Source: Pollenia angustigena
Lineage: Eukaryota; Arthropoda; Insecta; Diptera; Polleniidae
Assembly: GCA_930367215.1 (NCBI GenBank)
Contig: OV884057.1
Location: 111,067,284 to 111,131,283, forward strand
Direction: 5' to 3'
Length of the DNA: 64,000 nt
Shown here: piece after piece, positions 20,913-32,399 of the stretch
How the letters are laid out: each line of letters begins with the position of its first letter
How positions within the stretch are numbered: the stretch's first letter is position 1
Made by a program: the position numbers and the translations under genes
Notes under the pieces: model-generated
What the model was told of the DNA's origin: nothing
The model's input: only the letters and a program-made list of their open reading frames with translations
The model's database searches: none

Positions 20913-23653
20913 GATTCAAATAATTTGAAGATTGGACATATTAATGCACAGAGTCTTTGCCCATCTGAGAGATCATGCAAGCTCGAAGAGCTATCCTTGA
21001 TCATGACAAATGCACCTTTGGATGTAATTTGTGACACAGAGACTTGGTTGGATGATACTGTTGCGGATCAAGCCGTAATAATTCCATGTTATACAGTTTG
21101 TAGAAGCGACCGTCCGTCTGGTTGTAGAGGTGGGGGCGTTGCAATTTATATTAAAGAAAACATACGGTTTAAGTCTGTCTATAGATGTGCGGAGTATTTT
21201 ACTTGTGAAGGTTTATTTGTTGAGATTTATCTTGGAGCTGTCAATATATTGATTGGTGTTACTTACCTGCCTAGGGGAAATTTATATCTATGTGATCAAT
21301 TTTTTGGTGATATTTTTGTTCGATAAGATAACATTATTTTAGTAGGAGACTTTAATAATGATCTTTTTAATACAGAAAAGTCACAGGAAATTCATTATAT
21401 TGCTCAAGATATGGTCTTAAATGTTGGCACAATTCTATTCCCACTCATTATGACTCTTATCATCAATCAACTTCACTCATTGATTACTTTCTTGTTAGTC
21501 AAAACATGTCTGTTGGTACTTCAGCTCAGTTTCAGCTACCCTTTATTTCTCATCATTCATTAATATGTGCTTCCTTTCATATTCCAGTAGTTTATGTCTG
21601 ATACTACATACTTCAGGGACTATAAGAATGCTGACATAGCTTCTATTAAAGAACATTTACTTCATTTGGATTTTGCTCAGCTATACCGAGCTAGATACAC
21701 TAATGAGCAACTGGATTTCTTAAATTCCCTTTTTTACGAACTCTTGAGTTATGTGCCCTTAAGGAAAAGGTTAAATCTTATAAGATGCAAGGAATTCAGA
21801 TTTTCTAATGAAATTAATTACTTAAGATCATTAAGGGATATGGCTTTAGGAGAATATTTTAAGGAAAGAAATGATTCAAGGTGGGTAACTTCGTAATCGT
21901 ACTAAGGCAGAAATTAGGAAATTTAAGATAAATTATGGTAAACGGATGTTTAATTTGAGTAATACTAGGCAGATGTGGAATGTTCTACGAAATGCTGGTG
22001 CATTGAATGGTAGCCATAGCCATTGGGATATGGATGTTAACTGTGTAAATGATCATTTCATAAGTAACCAGTGGAATGGTATCGATAAAGAGCCGGATTT
22101 TACACAGTTTACGAATAATTCTCACGGCTTTAGTTTTTCCAATATTACTGAAACTGACTTATATGTTGCTATATCTAAAATAAAATCTGCATCAGTGGGA
22201 GCTGATGGTATCTCTATACAATTTTTATAAATTATTTTTCCGTACATAAGTAAATATCTTCTATATTTTATTAATTCTGTTTTAACCACTTCGAAATATC
22301 CTGATGCTTGGAAAACATCAAAAATCATTCCTATTCCAAAAAATAGTGGGCGATTGACAATTGACAATATGAGACCAATTAGTATTTTGTCGGCTGTATC
22401 TAAGGTTGTTGAACATTTAATGAACGAACAAATCACGAATTTGATTGATGATAGGGAGTTACTAAATTAATGTCAATATGGTTTTCGTCATGGCCGTAGT
22501 ACATGTTTTCTCCTGACGGAATTAACTGAGGAGATTAGGAAATATTGGAATGAGGGGAAGGTCATTGTTTTAATGTCTGTTGATCTGTCTTAAGCTTTTG
22601 ATCAAGTAAAGCATTCTTTGCTTGTTAACAAACTTGGAAGTAGATATGGGTTTTCAAGATCGGCGTGTCGGCTAATCTGGTCATATTTATGTGATCGTAT
22701 GCAATTTGTATCTGTCAATGGCTTATCTTCTGACTTTAAATCTGTAAGATCTGGCGTTCCGCAGGGGTCTGTGATTGGCCCTATTTTATTTACATTGTTT
22801 TTGAATGATTTATTTGAATCGCTTGGTTATAGTAACTGTATACCTTTTGCATTTGCTGATGACATACACATTTTATGGTCAGAAGAAAGCCAATTTGCTG
22901 ACGCTTTACAGGCTTCTATTAATTATGATTTGTCTAACCTAGAGGAATGGATGGCTGCAAACGGTCTGCAAATTAATCTGAATAAAACCAAGGCTCTTGT
23001 GCTTAGACCGAATATAACTGATTTGTTGGTCTTTGACTTCAAGTTATGTAGTTCTAGTGTTGATATTGTTAGTAGTTTGCGGTGCCTGGGTGTTATAATT
23101 GATGATAGATTGTCATTTGAACCTCATATAGATAATGTGTGTGCTGGAGTCTGTCTAACACTACGTAGGTTATATCACCTGAATCTATCAATGCCTTTAC
23201 AAGTTAAGCAAACTTTTGCCCATTATTGTGTTGAGGTTTACTCGGGTTGTAATAGGACGAATAAAAAGAAGATAGAATTTATTGTGCATAAAATTGTGAG
23301 ATTTGTTTATGGACTTACATTGAGAGCTCATGTATCTATACATGTTGAAAATTATTTGAATCTAAATTTTGATGATTACCTTAAATTTCGGTTGCTAATT
23401 TATCTTAATAGAATTATGTATTGAATTTCAGAAACCAGTTCATATTGAACGAAATCTAGCATTTACTAGATCTCTTAGAAACCCCCAAATTATTATATCT
23501 TGCATACATAGCTCAATATATGAACACTCATTTGGTGTACAAGCTGCGCGTTTGTGGAATTTATTGCCAAGAAATTTGCGTTCTTTTACAATGTCGGTAG
23601 TAACTTTTAAGCGCAAACTTCTTGATTTTCTTTCTTCATTTGATAATATTTGA
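20913..23653 (+). pseudogene. LINE ORF2 (endonuclease and reverse transcriptase), degenerate
   Basis: The first segment opens with the apurinic-type endonuclease start KIGHINAQSL and has ETWL and a GGGVAIY block. VGDFN follows a stop at 21324. The frame shifts near 21430 and the domain closes with SLIDYFLV. The reverse transcriptase shows SVGADGIS, RPISILS, GFRHGRST, SGVPQGSVIGP and FADDIHIL (catalytic Asp pair near 22858). Stops interrupt it at 22228, 22468 and 22591, and a shift near 23422 leads into ARLWNLLPRNLR, the usual tail of CR1/Jockey-like ORF2. There is no RNase H. At least five lesions make it non-functional. Confidence 0.88.
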
Positions 23654-23845
23654 CTTTATGCTGATAATAAGGGTTATTAAATCTTATATTATTATTATTC
23701 TTTTTATTGAACACATGTTTGTATGAGTCGTTAGGATGTTAGTATGTAAGGATGATCTCATAGATAATAAATACTTGTAATATAATTGTTATTGGCCAAA
23801 TGGCTACATGTATTACAAATGGATACATAAATAAATAAATAAGAT

Positions 23846-24520
23846 CCCGCGTAGAACTGTTGCCCCCTCTACAGTCCCCTCAACAGAAACAACCTCACTA
23901 TTTCCCTGACAAACCCAAGTAGATCAGCCGGACTACATCCAGCGATGCACCCCAGTTTGTCGTGAAACCTATCTCCTAGCCACTTCTGTCTGAGACCCTG
24001 CGTCCTGGGACAATGGCACAGTACATGCTCGATCGTCTCCAGCTCCTCTGAATCATCGCATAATCTGCAGAAGTCCGGTATGGCGTTGTCCCATCTGCCC
24101 GCAAAAGCCCTGACAGGACAATGACCCGTCAAGAACCCTTTAAGCGTCCTAAGACTGCCCCTATCCAATCCCAGTAAAACCCTGGTTGCCCCCGCGTCCA
24201 ATCTTGGCCATAGTTCCCTGGACACCCTGCAATCCGTTATGTCCCTCCAGGACCGGTTAACGTCATCACGGAATTTCTCCCGTAACACCCCATAGTAGAA
24301 ACATAGGGGGGATAAACCCCTCCGTCCCTTACCGCTAAGTCCAGATTCGAACCCCCTCTCGCGAGTTCGTCAGCCACCTCAATTCCATCAACCATGCAGT
24401 GTCCAGGTACCCAACACAGCCTTACATTGAATTCCTCCATGAGTCCACCAAGAGCATTCCTACACCAAGCGACCGGGCACGATCGCACCGTATAATTTGT
24501 CAACTTGGGTATTGACACAT
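23846..24520 (-). pseudogene. LINE ORF2 3' fragment with RNase H and zinc-knuckle-like end
   Basis: On the minus strand, the upstream part (24518 to about 24290) has CWVPGHCMVDG and VADELARGGS, the last RNase H motif of I/R1/LOA-type LINEs. After a one-base shift near 24290 the frame continues with LTGHCPVR, FCRLCDDSEE and ETIEHVLCHCP, the Cys-rich C-terminal region. It ends with TGA at about 23869. It is a 5'-truncated piece of a different LINE clade from its neighbour, which lacks RNase H, and faces it 3' end to 3' end. Confidence 0.85.
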
Positions 24521-25030
24521 GTACCGTTTTTGTGCAAATGTATACATACGTTTGAATGTATAACCAATGATGATCATTTTCTACTCAAACATACATCGGT
24601 TCCTAAAAACTTCCTAAAAGCACATAGTTTGGCTGCGTTTAGCACTTACAAGTGCGGCTTTTTTTTTTGTTCTCTGTGTTTTCTTGATGTGGCTTTTTTC
24701 TTGAATTAATATTTTTATCAGCCAGGGAAGAATTTGATTTTTAAATTTTTTAGTTTTGTCTTTTTTAATTAGCTCTTCTTTTAGGAAAAAGTAAAAAGGC
24801 GAAAGAATCATTTTGAGCTTTTGCTTTTTTGGTGGCTGGCACTTCTTGTCGCTAGCTGGTAAAAAAATTGTCAAAAAATAAAATTATACAAAACAAGGGA
24901 TTTGCTTTTTTGCACAAACGAAAAACAGAACATTGGCTGTTAATAAAAAAAATAAAAATTTCAATGGCAGCGGCAAAAGCAAAAATAAAAAGCATCTAGT
25001 TGATGGGTGCTTTTAAACACTGATTAATTG

Positions 25031-25329
25031 TTTTATTTTTGCAGATTATACATGTGCATATATACCTACATAGACATTAAAATTAGTTAAAACTGTTATG
25101 TTATTTCTTATTCACAACTATTAAAAATAATTAGTAATAAATCTATAGAATAGTAATATGTAGTTATATTTGAGAAATACTTTTATTTGATACCCAAAAA
25201 TAAAAATTGGAAATAATAATTATTCTTAACTAGCGGACCGGCGAACTTCGCCTCGCCCCAATTTTAAGCCTTCAGACAAACTTTTGAGTAATAACCCATT
25301 AAGGAATAATTTCACACAAATAAAATATA
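25031..25329. other. AT-rich spacer with a GC-rich motif
   Basis: Only AGCGGACCGGCGAACTTCGC at about 25233 stands out. I have an impression of similar motifs near ends of insect repeats but cannot name the family. No complement was found on the far side of the palindrome. Confidence 0.35.
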
Positions 25330-25337
25330 AATTTATT

Positions 25338-26247
25338 ACGTGTGTGAAGATAAATATGAAAAGTTAAATATGTTTTTAAAAAATATCGCATGCGATAAAA
25401 AATATTTAAAAAAAATATCGCATGCGTATTATAAAGAAAATACGACTATTTATACGAAATTTTACAGTTTTTATGAAAAATTAATAATTTTTATTTAATA
25501 TTTAAAACTATTTAGATATTTAGTTAGTCTTTTTATATTAAAATTTATGATTTTTAAAAAAATACGACTTAGAGTGAAATTCTCATGAAAGTGCTGTGTG
25601 AGGGATATGGCCACTGTGTCCAAACCCTTCGATCTCAGGGAATCAAACCTAATGGAAAATGAAGACTATGGACAGGGCTACAGTAACCTATAAGCACTTT
25701 ATCCAAATTGTATTTGTGAAAATTTTTATACATTTTTGAAAATTTGACTTAGAGTGAAATTCTCTTGAAAGTGCGAAGGGTTTGGACACAGTGGCCATAT
25801 CCCTCACACAGCACTTTCAAGAGAATTTCACTCTAAGTCAAATTTTCAAAAATGTATAAAAATTTTCACAAATACAATTTGGATAAAGTGCTTGTAGGTT
25901 ATTGTAGCCCTGTCCATAGTCTTCATTTTCCATTAGGTTTGATTCCCTGAGATCGAAGGGTTTGGACACAGTGGCCATATCCCTCACACAGCACTTTCAT
26001 GTGAATTTCACTCTAAGTCGTATTTTTTCAAAAATCATAAATTTTAATATAAAAAGACTAACTAAATATCTAAATAGTTTAAAATATTAAATAAAAATTA
26101 TTAATTTTTCATAAAAACTGTAAAATTTCGTATAAATAGTCGTATTTTCTTTATAATACGCATGCGATATTTTTTTAAAATATTTTTTATCGCATGCGAT
26201 ATTTTTTAAAAACATATTTAACTTTTCATATTTATCTTCACACACGT
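25338..26247. mobile_element. 910-bp near-perfect palindrome (fold-back element)
   Basis: ACGTGTGTGAAGATAAATAT at the left tip is complemented at 26228-26247, and the arms of about 430 bp match almost throughout. The 8-bp TSD is AATTTATT (25330-25337, 26248-26255). Each arm carries two ATCGCATGCGAT-type palindromes and the block GGACACAGTGGCCATATCCC. That block also occurs a third time in the centre (about 25785-25805), so the loop is itself a copy of arm sequence. No coding capacity. Confidence 0.92.
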
Positions 26248-26255
26248 AATTTATT

Positions 26256-26776
26256 CGTAATTATTGTTCGCAATTTTTATCGAAGAAAAGTTTATTAAGT
26301 CCTTGTCAAAAAGTCGCCAAAATTTATTATTTTTTATATGAAATTGATATTTTTTGTTGTTATTTATAACCATGGTAGAATGAGTACCAGGTATGTTCAT
26401 TAGGGACAGATGGTATTATTTACCCATGTAACGCCAAATTAATTTATTTGATTTTTGACGCTTGTTTTAATTTTTTCCTTTTTACTGTTGTTTGACGTTA
26501 TATAGGTTTTAAAGTTAAGAACAATATTTTTAGTGACAAAAGATACCTTGTACTTATTACACCATGATTTATAACCAGAAATATTTTTTTTTTTTTCTTT
26601 AATTGGTTGCGATAACCAAAATAAAATACATGTATGTAACGAAAATGGTTCAAAATAAACAAAGGCAAATAAAGGGAATTTTCCCGTAACCTTAAAAAAA
26701 TAACCATTATTTTTGGTACCTGGCACACGAAGAAGAGCTTGCGCTCGATGCCTCTATGAAAATCGTAAAAAAGGTA
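26256..26776. other. AT-rich spacer
   Basis: No terminal repeats or convincing frames recognised; the minus-strand frames here are chance. Confidence 0.45.
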
Positions 26777-27258
26777 CAGTTATTTCCGCTTAATTGAGTT
26801 CCTAAAAATTAACGACTTTTGACGCAATTAAACGGGAACTCAGTTAAACAGTACTCGGTTAATTGAATCGCCGACGCAATTAAAACGAAAATCGCTTAAT
26901 TGAGCAAGATGTGTAATAAAGCGAAACACCTATGTGTAGATCGAAAATAAAACTAACTTCTTTATTTATTAAGTTAAAAAATAGTTTAGGTTTTTAAAAA
27001 AAAATAAAAATCAGGTACGTTCATCGTTCAATCTTCCTTGCCGCAAAATAATTTATTTACGTTTGTGGAGGCAAAATCACATTAAGTAGACGGAAACAAT
27101 TAACCGTAATTTTTGCTCTTGTTTTTCGCAATGCGGTCTTATTTTGCGAAATATTCCAGCAGGTGACGCAATTAAACGGAACTCAACAAAACGGGTATTT
27201 TTAGTGCAATAAAAAGGGGAACTCAATTAAGCGGGGCTTAATTAACCGGAAACAACTG
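26777..27258. mobile_element. Pogo/Tigger-like MITE (1)
   Basis: 482 bp flanked by TA, with ends CAGTTATTTCCGCTTAATTG and TTAATTAACCGGAAACAACTG. Repeated TTAATTGAG and GACGCAATTAAA blocks in both halves mirror each other. TA flanks with CAGT termini and CG-containing subterminal repeats are pogo-like. No transposase. Confidence 0.75.
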
Positions 27259-27629
27259 TATAAATGTAGAAGTGAGATAATTGCATATTTTTCTGAAGAA
27301 CCAATTTTCTTCCGCAACCACGCAACTCGATTTTTTCCGATTTTTGGTTTTAACCGGAAAAGTAATCAGGAAATACCGCCTTACAATTTTGCAATTTTTT
27401 TTTTTGGTGGAATATCGGAATTTGTTCTAATTCTTGGATTATAAAAGAATATATAGCCAAAAGTTTCTAATATTTGGTAAAAAAAAAAAGTATTTTGTCT
27501 CTCCTGGAAATAGGGTAGCCAGATTTTAAATTCGGAAAAACTGTACATTGAATACAAAAAACAGTACAATCAAGAAAAAAGCAGTACATTTTTTTGACGA
27601 AAACTTAACCATTTGTTTTAATTAGTAAC

Positions 27630-27743
27630 CCCCAATTTCACCAAGTTCAGCTATTATTAACTATCAGTTCAAGCTGTCAAAACATATTGTAAGCTGGAAG
27701 TTAAAGTAATAGTTAGTTTTAACTGAACTTGGTGAAATTGGGG
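27630..27743. mobile_element. Short hairpin MITE, CCAAGTTCAG family (1)
   Basis: 114 bp with CCCCAATTTCACCAAGTTCA complemented by TGAACTTGGTGAAATTGGGG, with TAA close to both sides. The second member is at 28142-28248. Confidence 0.8.
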
Positions 27744-28141
27744 TAAATATTTTAAACTTTTGATTGAATATGCAACAACAATTATATAAAGAAATACACT
27801 TAAAATGTTTAACGTCAACGGAATTATTCCCATTTTATGGCATTTCATAAATATATGTATGAAATTACTCCATTTGCGTTTAAAAAGCAAACAAACACCA
27901 CAAACGAAGCATTTGGCCAGGAAAACCATAACATTGCTGTAAGCCATATAAAAAAGGAGAAAAGCCTTACTAAGCTCAAAACAATTACCTCATTGATTGT
28001 GTAAGTACGATTTTCTTTAAACATATTCGTATTTAAAGCAATTTTCACTACACACATAGTTGCACAAATCATATAGAATTTGAGAAAATGTTTGTTTCCT
28101 AAATTAATTTTCCAATTTTAAACAATTTTTAAAGTATTTAC

Positions 28142-28248
28142 GGCCAATTTTACCAAGTTCAGCTATAATAAACTATGTATTACTAAAACAATAGGTTTTT
28201 TGACTTTATAAAGAAAGTTTATTAAACCTGAACTTGGTGAAATTGGCC
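28142..28248. mobile_element. Short hairpin MITE, CCAAGTTCAG family (2)
   Basis: About 107 bp, GGCCAATTTTACCAAGTTCA complemented by TGAACTTGGTGAAATTGGCC. It shares the ACCAAGTTCAGCTAT core with the element 400 bp upstream but differs at the tips. Confidence 0.78.
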
Positions 28249-28439
28249 AGTAATCTATAAAATCAAAAAAAAAAAAAAAAAATTGTTTGGTTTATTTTTA
28301 TTTCACAAAATCTGAAAATATTTAAAATCAAGTGCAATTGAAAACGATGAATATTTTCGGTAAAATTTTTGTAAAAATTAAATTATCTTTTTCTTATTTA
28401 AGTAGTTTAGGTAAAGAAAAGTGGTCCTCAAAGGTATTA

Positions 28440-28909
28440 AGGTAGAAGTACACAACACGCGTTAGTGCGCGCGCGCACTGTCGTCTTCTGTCAAAAAAAG
28501 TTAAGCTAGTGTGTTTTCATAGAACAAGCTACATGCAAAATATTTTGACGCGTTTGCGCCAGAAAGTTGGTTAACTTTGAACTTTTTAACGCGTTGTGTG
28601 TTTTTGACAAGTAATCAGCTGACAATAAAAATAGTAATTTAACAAATTTGTGAATCATGAAAGAAAAACTTAGAGAAGAGCTTAAAAAATATACAATATT
28701 TATATAAAAAGAATAAATTTAATAAAATAACAAAATCTTGATATACTTTCGAACCCGTTTTTAATGCACAAATAAGTAAACAAATAAAAAACAGCTGACA
28801 GGAACGGCTTTTGTAACGCGTGTTGTGTAACTTGCAGTTTTTGACGCGCTAAAGTTTATAAACGCACGATACTTGTCGACGAACTAACGCGTGTTATGTA
28901 CTTCCACCT
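28440..28909. mobile_element. PIF/Harbinger-like MITE, AGGTRGAAGTACA family
   Basis: 470 bp with TIR AGGTAGAAGTACACAACACG / CGTGTTATGTACTTCCACCT, flanked by TTA (28437-28439, 28910-28912). ACGCGTTAG and similar CG-rich words, and a GCGCGCGCGC run near 28469, contrast with the AT-rich surroundings. Confidence 0.9.
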
Positions 28910-29455
28910 TTAGGTATTTTTATAAATTTTGAACACGGAGAATTTTCCAAATTTGTTTGTTTTCAATTTCACGTGATTTCGATTTCCAGAACATGCCCGA
29001 AAATTAAAGTAGTTCTAAAAATTAACGATAATTGTGTTGGAATAAGTATTTTTTTAGTGCTTAAAAAAATTTAGATTTTGTTTTTGTCTTTCTCAGGTGT
29101 GGAAAGGGAAAGACTATTGGAAGAGGTAGCCATAAAATCATAACAACATGAAAATATACCACTGCTACGAACCACCCATTATAATGTAGATTTCTACTGT
29201 GTATTTATGAGAAAACAATGACCACAGCGTAAAAACTCTTATTATTTTAGAACTTTTTTTTAACACAACATAATTTTTGTAAGCCAGTACTATGAAATAT
29301 AGACTGAGCAAAAAAAAAAAAAAAACAGTACAAAAAACTGTACAAAGTTTAAAAAACAGTACATTTGCGTACTGTTTTAGGAGTTGTGCATAAAACAGTA
29401 CAATTGCAAAAAAGCAGTACATGTACTGCTTAAAACAGTACGTATGGCAACCCTA

Positions 29456-31449
29456 CCAGCCTGGAAAGCAGTTGTTTTTGAGTTACGATGTTGCGGAAGA
29501 TAACCATCGATATGTAGTTTAATAAAATAGCAGGTTTTGAGTAATTGGTAACATTAACATTTAATTTAGATAGGATCGTATTTAGCTATTAGATATTTTA
29601 CCGTAGCTCCTATAAAACGAACATGAAAAAATCCGTTAAACTGCAAATTATGTATATGAAAACTAAAAAATAAACTTGCTAATCGTTTGTGACGTTAATT
29701 GCATACCTTTAATATTAATAATTTTTCTTCAATCCTTCATTTTTTATTTAGCCCATATTAACCAAAAAGACAATAAAAATGCTCATTCACAATGTAAAGT
29801 AGACATTATATAAAATATTTACTTGATTTAAATTACATTAATTTTAAGATACATCAACACGCACATTTATACAATTATTACATATAACATTTGAATATGT
29901 ATACTTACATAGTTTCATATTAAATTTTCCCAGCAAACATGCCCATTATAAAAAATTTGGAGAAACGAATTTCAATAAAAAAACAAATAAGAGTGTAGTC
30001 CTTTTTTTTTTTGCTAATATCTGACAATTTTGTTGACCAAACTGACTGAAATTCAATAGCAAACTTTTTCGGACAATATGTGTTACAAAAACATAACAAC
30101 GTAGTCCCCATAATATTTGGGGTCTTTAGAGAACCCATGTTAACCAACAACGGAGGCTTCTCGTACTGATCAAAGATCAATTTAAATTGGAAGTTCCTTT
30201 CCCAGTTTTGTCTTTAATTTTTGAATTTTGTAAAAACTAACAAATGAATTTCAACTTTAACCTCAGAAAGCCGTCGTAATATAAACTACATTTTATTTTG
30301 AGAACGTTTTTTCTTATGCTCCCACATGCGGCCACTTATTCTTTTAACTATGCTATCATTTTGTAATCAAAGAAAAATAAAAACAAAAGAAAAAAAAAAG
30401 AAATGAGAGAAAATTTGGAGTTACTGCTGCTAGTTATTTGTAAGCTTTAGGATTTTTGCCTGAAGTTGAAGACTTAATTCGGTTGTATCACTAATATAAA
30501 TAAAAAAAAAGTTATTTTGCTATAACATTTTGTTAACTTAATAAAAACTTTATCTGACAGCACAAGTGGCCATAATCGATTGTAAGAAAAAAATAAAGTT
30601 ACATAATTTCTTCGAAAAAATAGTGTCTTCAATACGTATATCTTAAAAAGTCTTGTTTTTGCATTATTTCTTAAAAAAGTTTAGATTGTAAATTAAAAAT
30701 GCTTTTAGGTTATAAATTCTCAAAAATCTCATAATTTCGGTGTTTTGAAATTGAAAAAAAAATCAAAAATTAAAGGGTTTTTACTCTTAAAAATAAAATT
30801 ATTTTAAGAGCTTAACGGTAGTTTAGTATTATTAGAGAAAGAAGAGTGTTACAAGATTTAGTTTGATTATAGTCCCGTAGTATTTCTCTAATGTAAAAAT
30901 GTATAGCAATTGCTTACTGGGCTGTTTTCAACTACTGCGAATTGCTTTAAGATAGAGTAAAAGATGAACATTGAATAATCAATTTAACAGAAAATCTGTT
31001 ACCAGTGTTAAAACCAGTATTTGTTGGCACGCAACGCCACTTCAAATAGAAAAAAAATGTAAAAAACGAAACCAAAATCAGGAAAAGACTTGATTTTATA
31101 TGAATCAATTTCGATCAATAAATAAAGTAACTTCTACCCATGTTGTTTAATTATTTATGAGGAAACTGCCAGCGGAGTCTCGTTCGTATTGGAGGTCAAA
31201 ATGTAGCTGCAATGTCATAGATGAATATTAAACAATCGAATTGTAGATATGTAATTTCAACTGAAATTGCACATAAATATTCAATGTACTGATTCATCCA
31301 TATGAATTGTATCTAAAAGTATGGAACGTGATTTTAAAACAGAGTACTAAAATGTTTTCTTTAATTCTATCTTTTGTTCATAGTAGCCCAAATAAGACCT
31401 ACAAATGTCCTTGTGGTGGTCTTGCGGTATTTGAAATTTTGTTTTTAAA
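29456..31449. other. AT-rich intronic spacer, 2 kb
   Basis: No recognised terminal repeats, coding region or RNA gene. Likely old decayed sequence. A minus-strand frame at 29920-30180 has no recognisable motif. Confidence 0.4.
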
Positions 31450-31616
31450 GCTTCGTTCACAATCAAAAAAAACATTTTCACTTGGTTTTCATAATAGACA
31501 ACCATTTCTTTTGTAACAACACACATTTTGCTACAAGAAACCGTTTGCAGATTTTAGCCACAACAATATTATTCATTTATTTTTGTAAACATTTTGTTAA
31601 AATTTTCATTCTAACT

Positions 31617-31834
31617 GAACAACCTAAACAAAAGCGGCAAGCGTTTTTTTAAACATGAAAATTTTATTTAAATACAATTTCAATAAAACAAACCGACATA
31701 GCGATCTGTCAAATAAGATTTATCAGCCGGGAGGTTTCTAATTCGCATTCTAATGGATTGTTTCGTAGAAATTGTATGCAAATGAGAAGTTTTGACATAC
31801 AAAAAACGCTTCCGCTCTTATTTAGGTAGCTCAG
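31617..31834. mobile_element. MITE, CTGARCWACCTAAA family (2)
   Basis: 218 bp, ends CTGAACAACCTAAAC and TTTAGGTAGCTCAG, flanked by TAA (31614-31616, 31835-31837). Nearly all of its length matches the reverse complement of 6985-7586 once the nested element of that copy is removed. Confidence 0.9.
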
Positions 31835-32399
31835 TAAACTAAATGAAATTATTTTAAACGTCAGAAACAATTTCGTACAAATTGTTGCTGAAGTTAAAGT
31901 AGACTCAACTTTAGTTACATTTTTAAAAAAATTTTAGTTAGCTTTTAGCTTTAAGCTTTGTTCACAATCAGAGCAACAATTTCTTTTTTTCTTCTATCTT
32001 TTTTCTTCCCAAAGTATTTCATATATGGGCAAATCCCAGAAACAGTCCACCAACCAAAAATTTTTCAAATGAATCTTTTTTAATGGATTATACGACTAGA
32101 TGTATAATTTTATTTTTATATTAAAAAATATGTATTTCAATGATCATTAATGCAATTATTTTTACCAAATCCTACCCTACTGCTGATTTCTTAATGTTAT
32201 ACTTGAATTTAGCATTATTTTAGGTGATTTTTTTTGCTTAAAATAGCACCTACAGCAGACTTATAAAAATATAAATTTCGTTAAAAAAAGTTGATATTCA
32301 TTAGTTAAGAAATTAGTTTAAGAAATGCAATTCATAAAAATATAATTTGTTTTGTTAAAATAAATAAAATATGATAACAAAATACTACTGGAAAAACTG

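Larger units (their letters stand above)
14071..23843 (+). mobile_element. Non-LTR retrotransposon (LINE), CR1/Jockey-like, interrupted
   Basis: A 5' region, ORF1 (14509-15423), a decayed ORF2 (20913-23653) and a 3' end running into (ATAA)n at 23827-23843, all on the + strand. A fold-back of 4.7 kb and a pogo-like end sit between the ORFs. The endonuclease-RT order without RNase H, a PHD-finger ORF1 and a short 3' tandem tail suit the CR1/L2/Jockey range. The 5' boundary and TSD are uncertain. Confidence 0.75.
12637..25022. mobile_element. hAT-like element expanded to 12.4 kb by nested insertions
   Basis: The left end TAGGGTTTAAAATGC (first base changed from C) and right end GCTTTTAAACACTG are flanked by the perfect 8-bp TSD ATTAATTG (12629-12636, 25023-25030). 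The pieces 12637-12701, 13548-13930 and 24640-25022 are, in reverse order and strand, homologous to the ends of the element at 58083-62034, which has its own 8-bp TSD. Everything between is later insertions: a dispersed repeat, a LINE, fold-backs and a LINE fragment. Confidence 0.85.
27511..29455. mobile_element. TA-ended element with GTACTGTTTT-rich termini
   Basis: The ends TAGGGTAGCCA and TGGCAACCCTA are complementary with one mismatch. Next to both lie runs of ACAGTAC and GTACTGTTT (27540-27595 and 29325-29445). Three smaller MITEs are nested inside. An 8-bp TSD is not clear; a CCTGGAAA octamer occurs on both sides but is offset on the right. Confidence 0.6.

Noticed and set aside
27511..27511. 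CCTGGAAA octamer as TSD of the 27511-29455 element
   Set aside because: On the right side the octamer is offset by several bases from the terminal CCCTA, so a TA target is equally likely and the TSD remains open.
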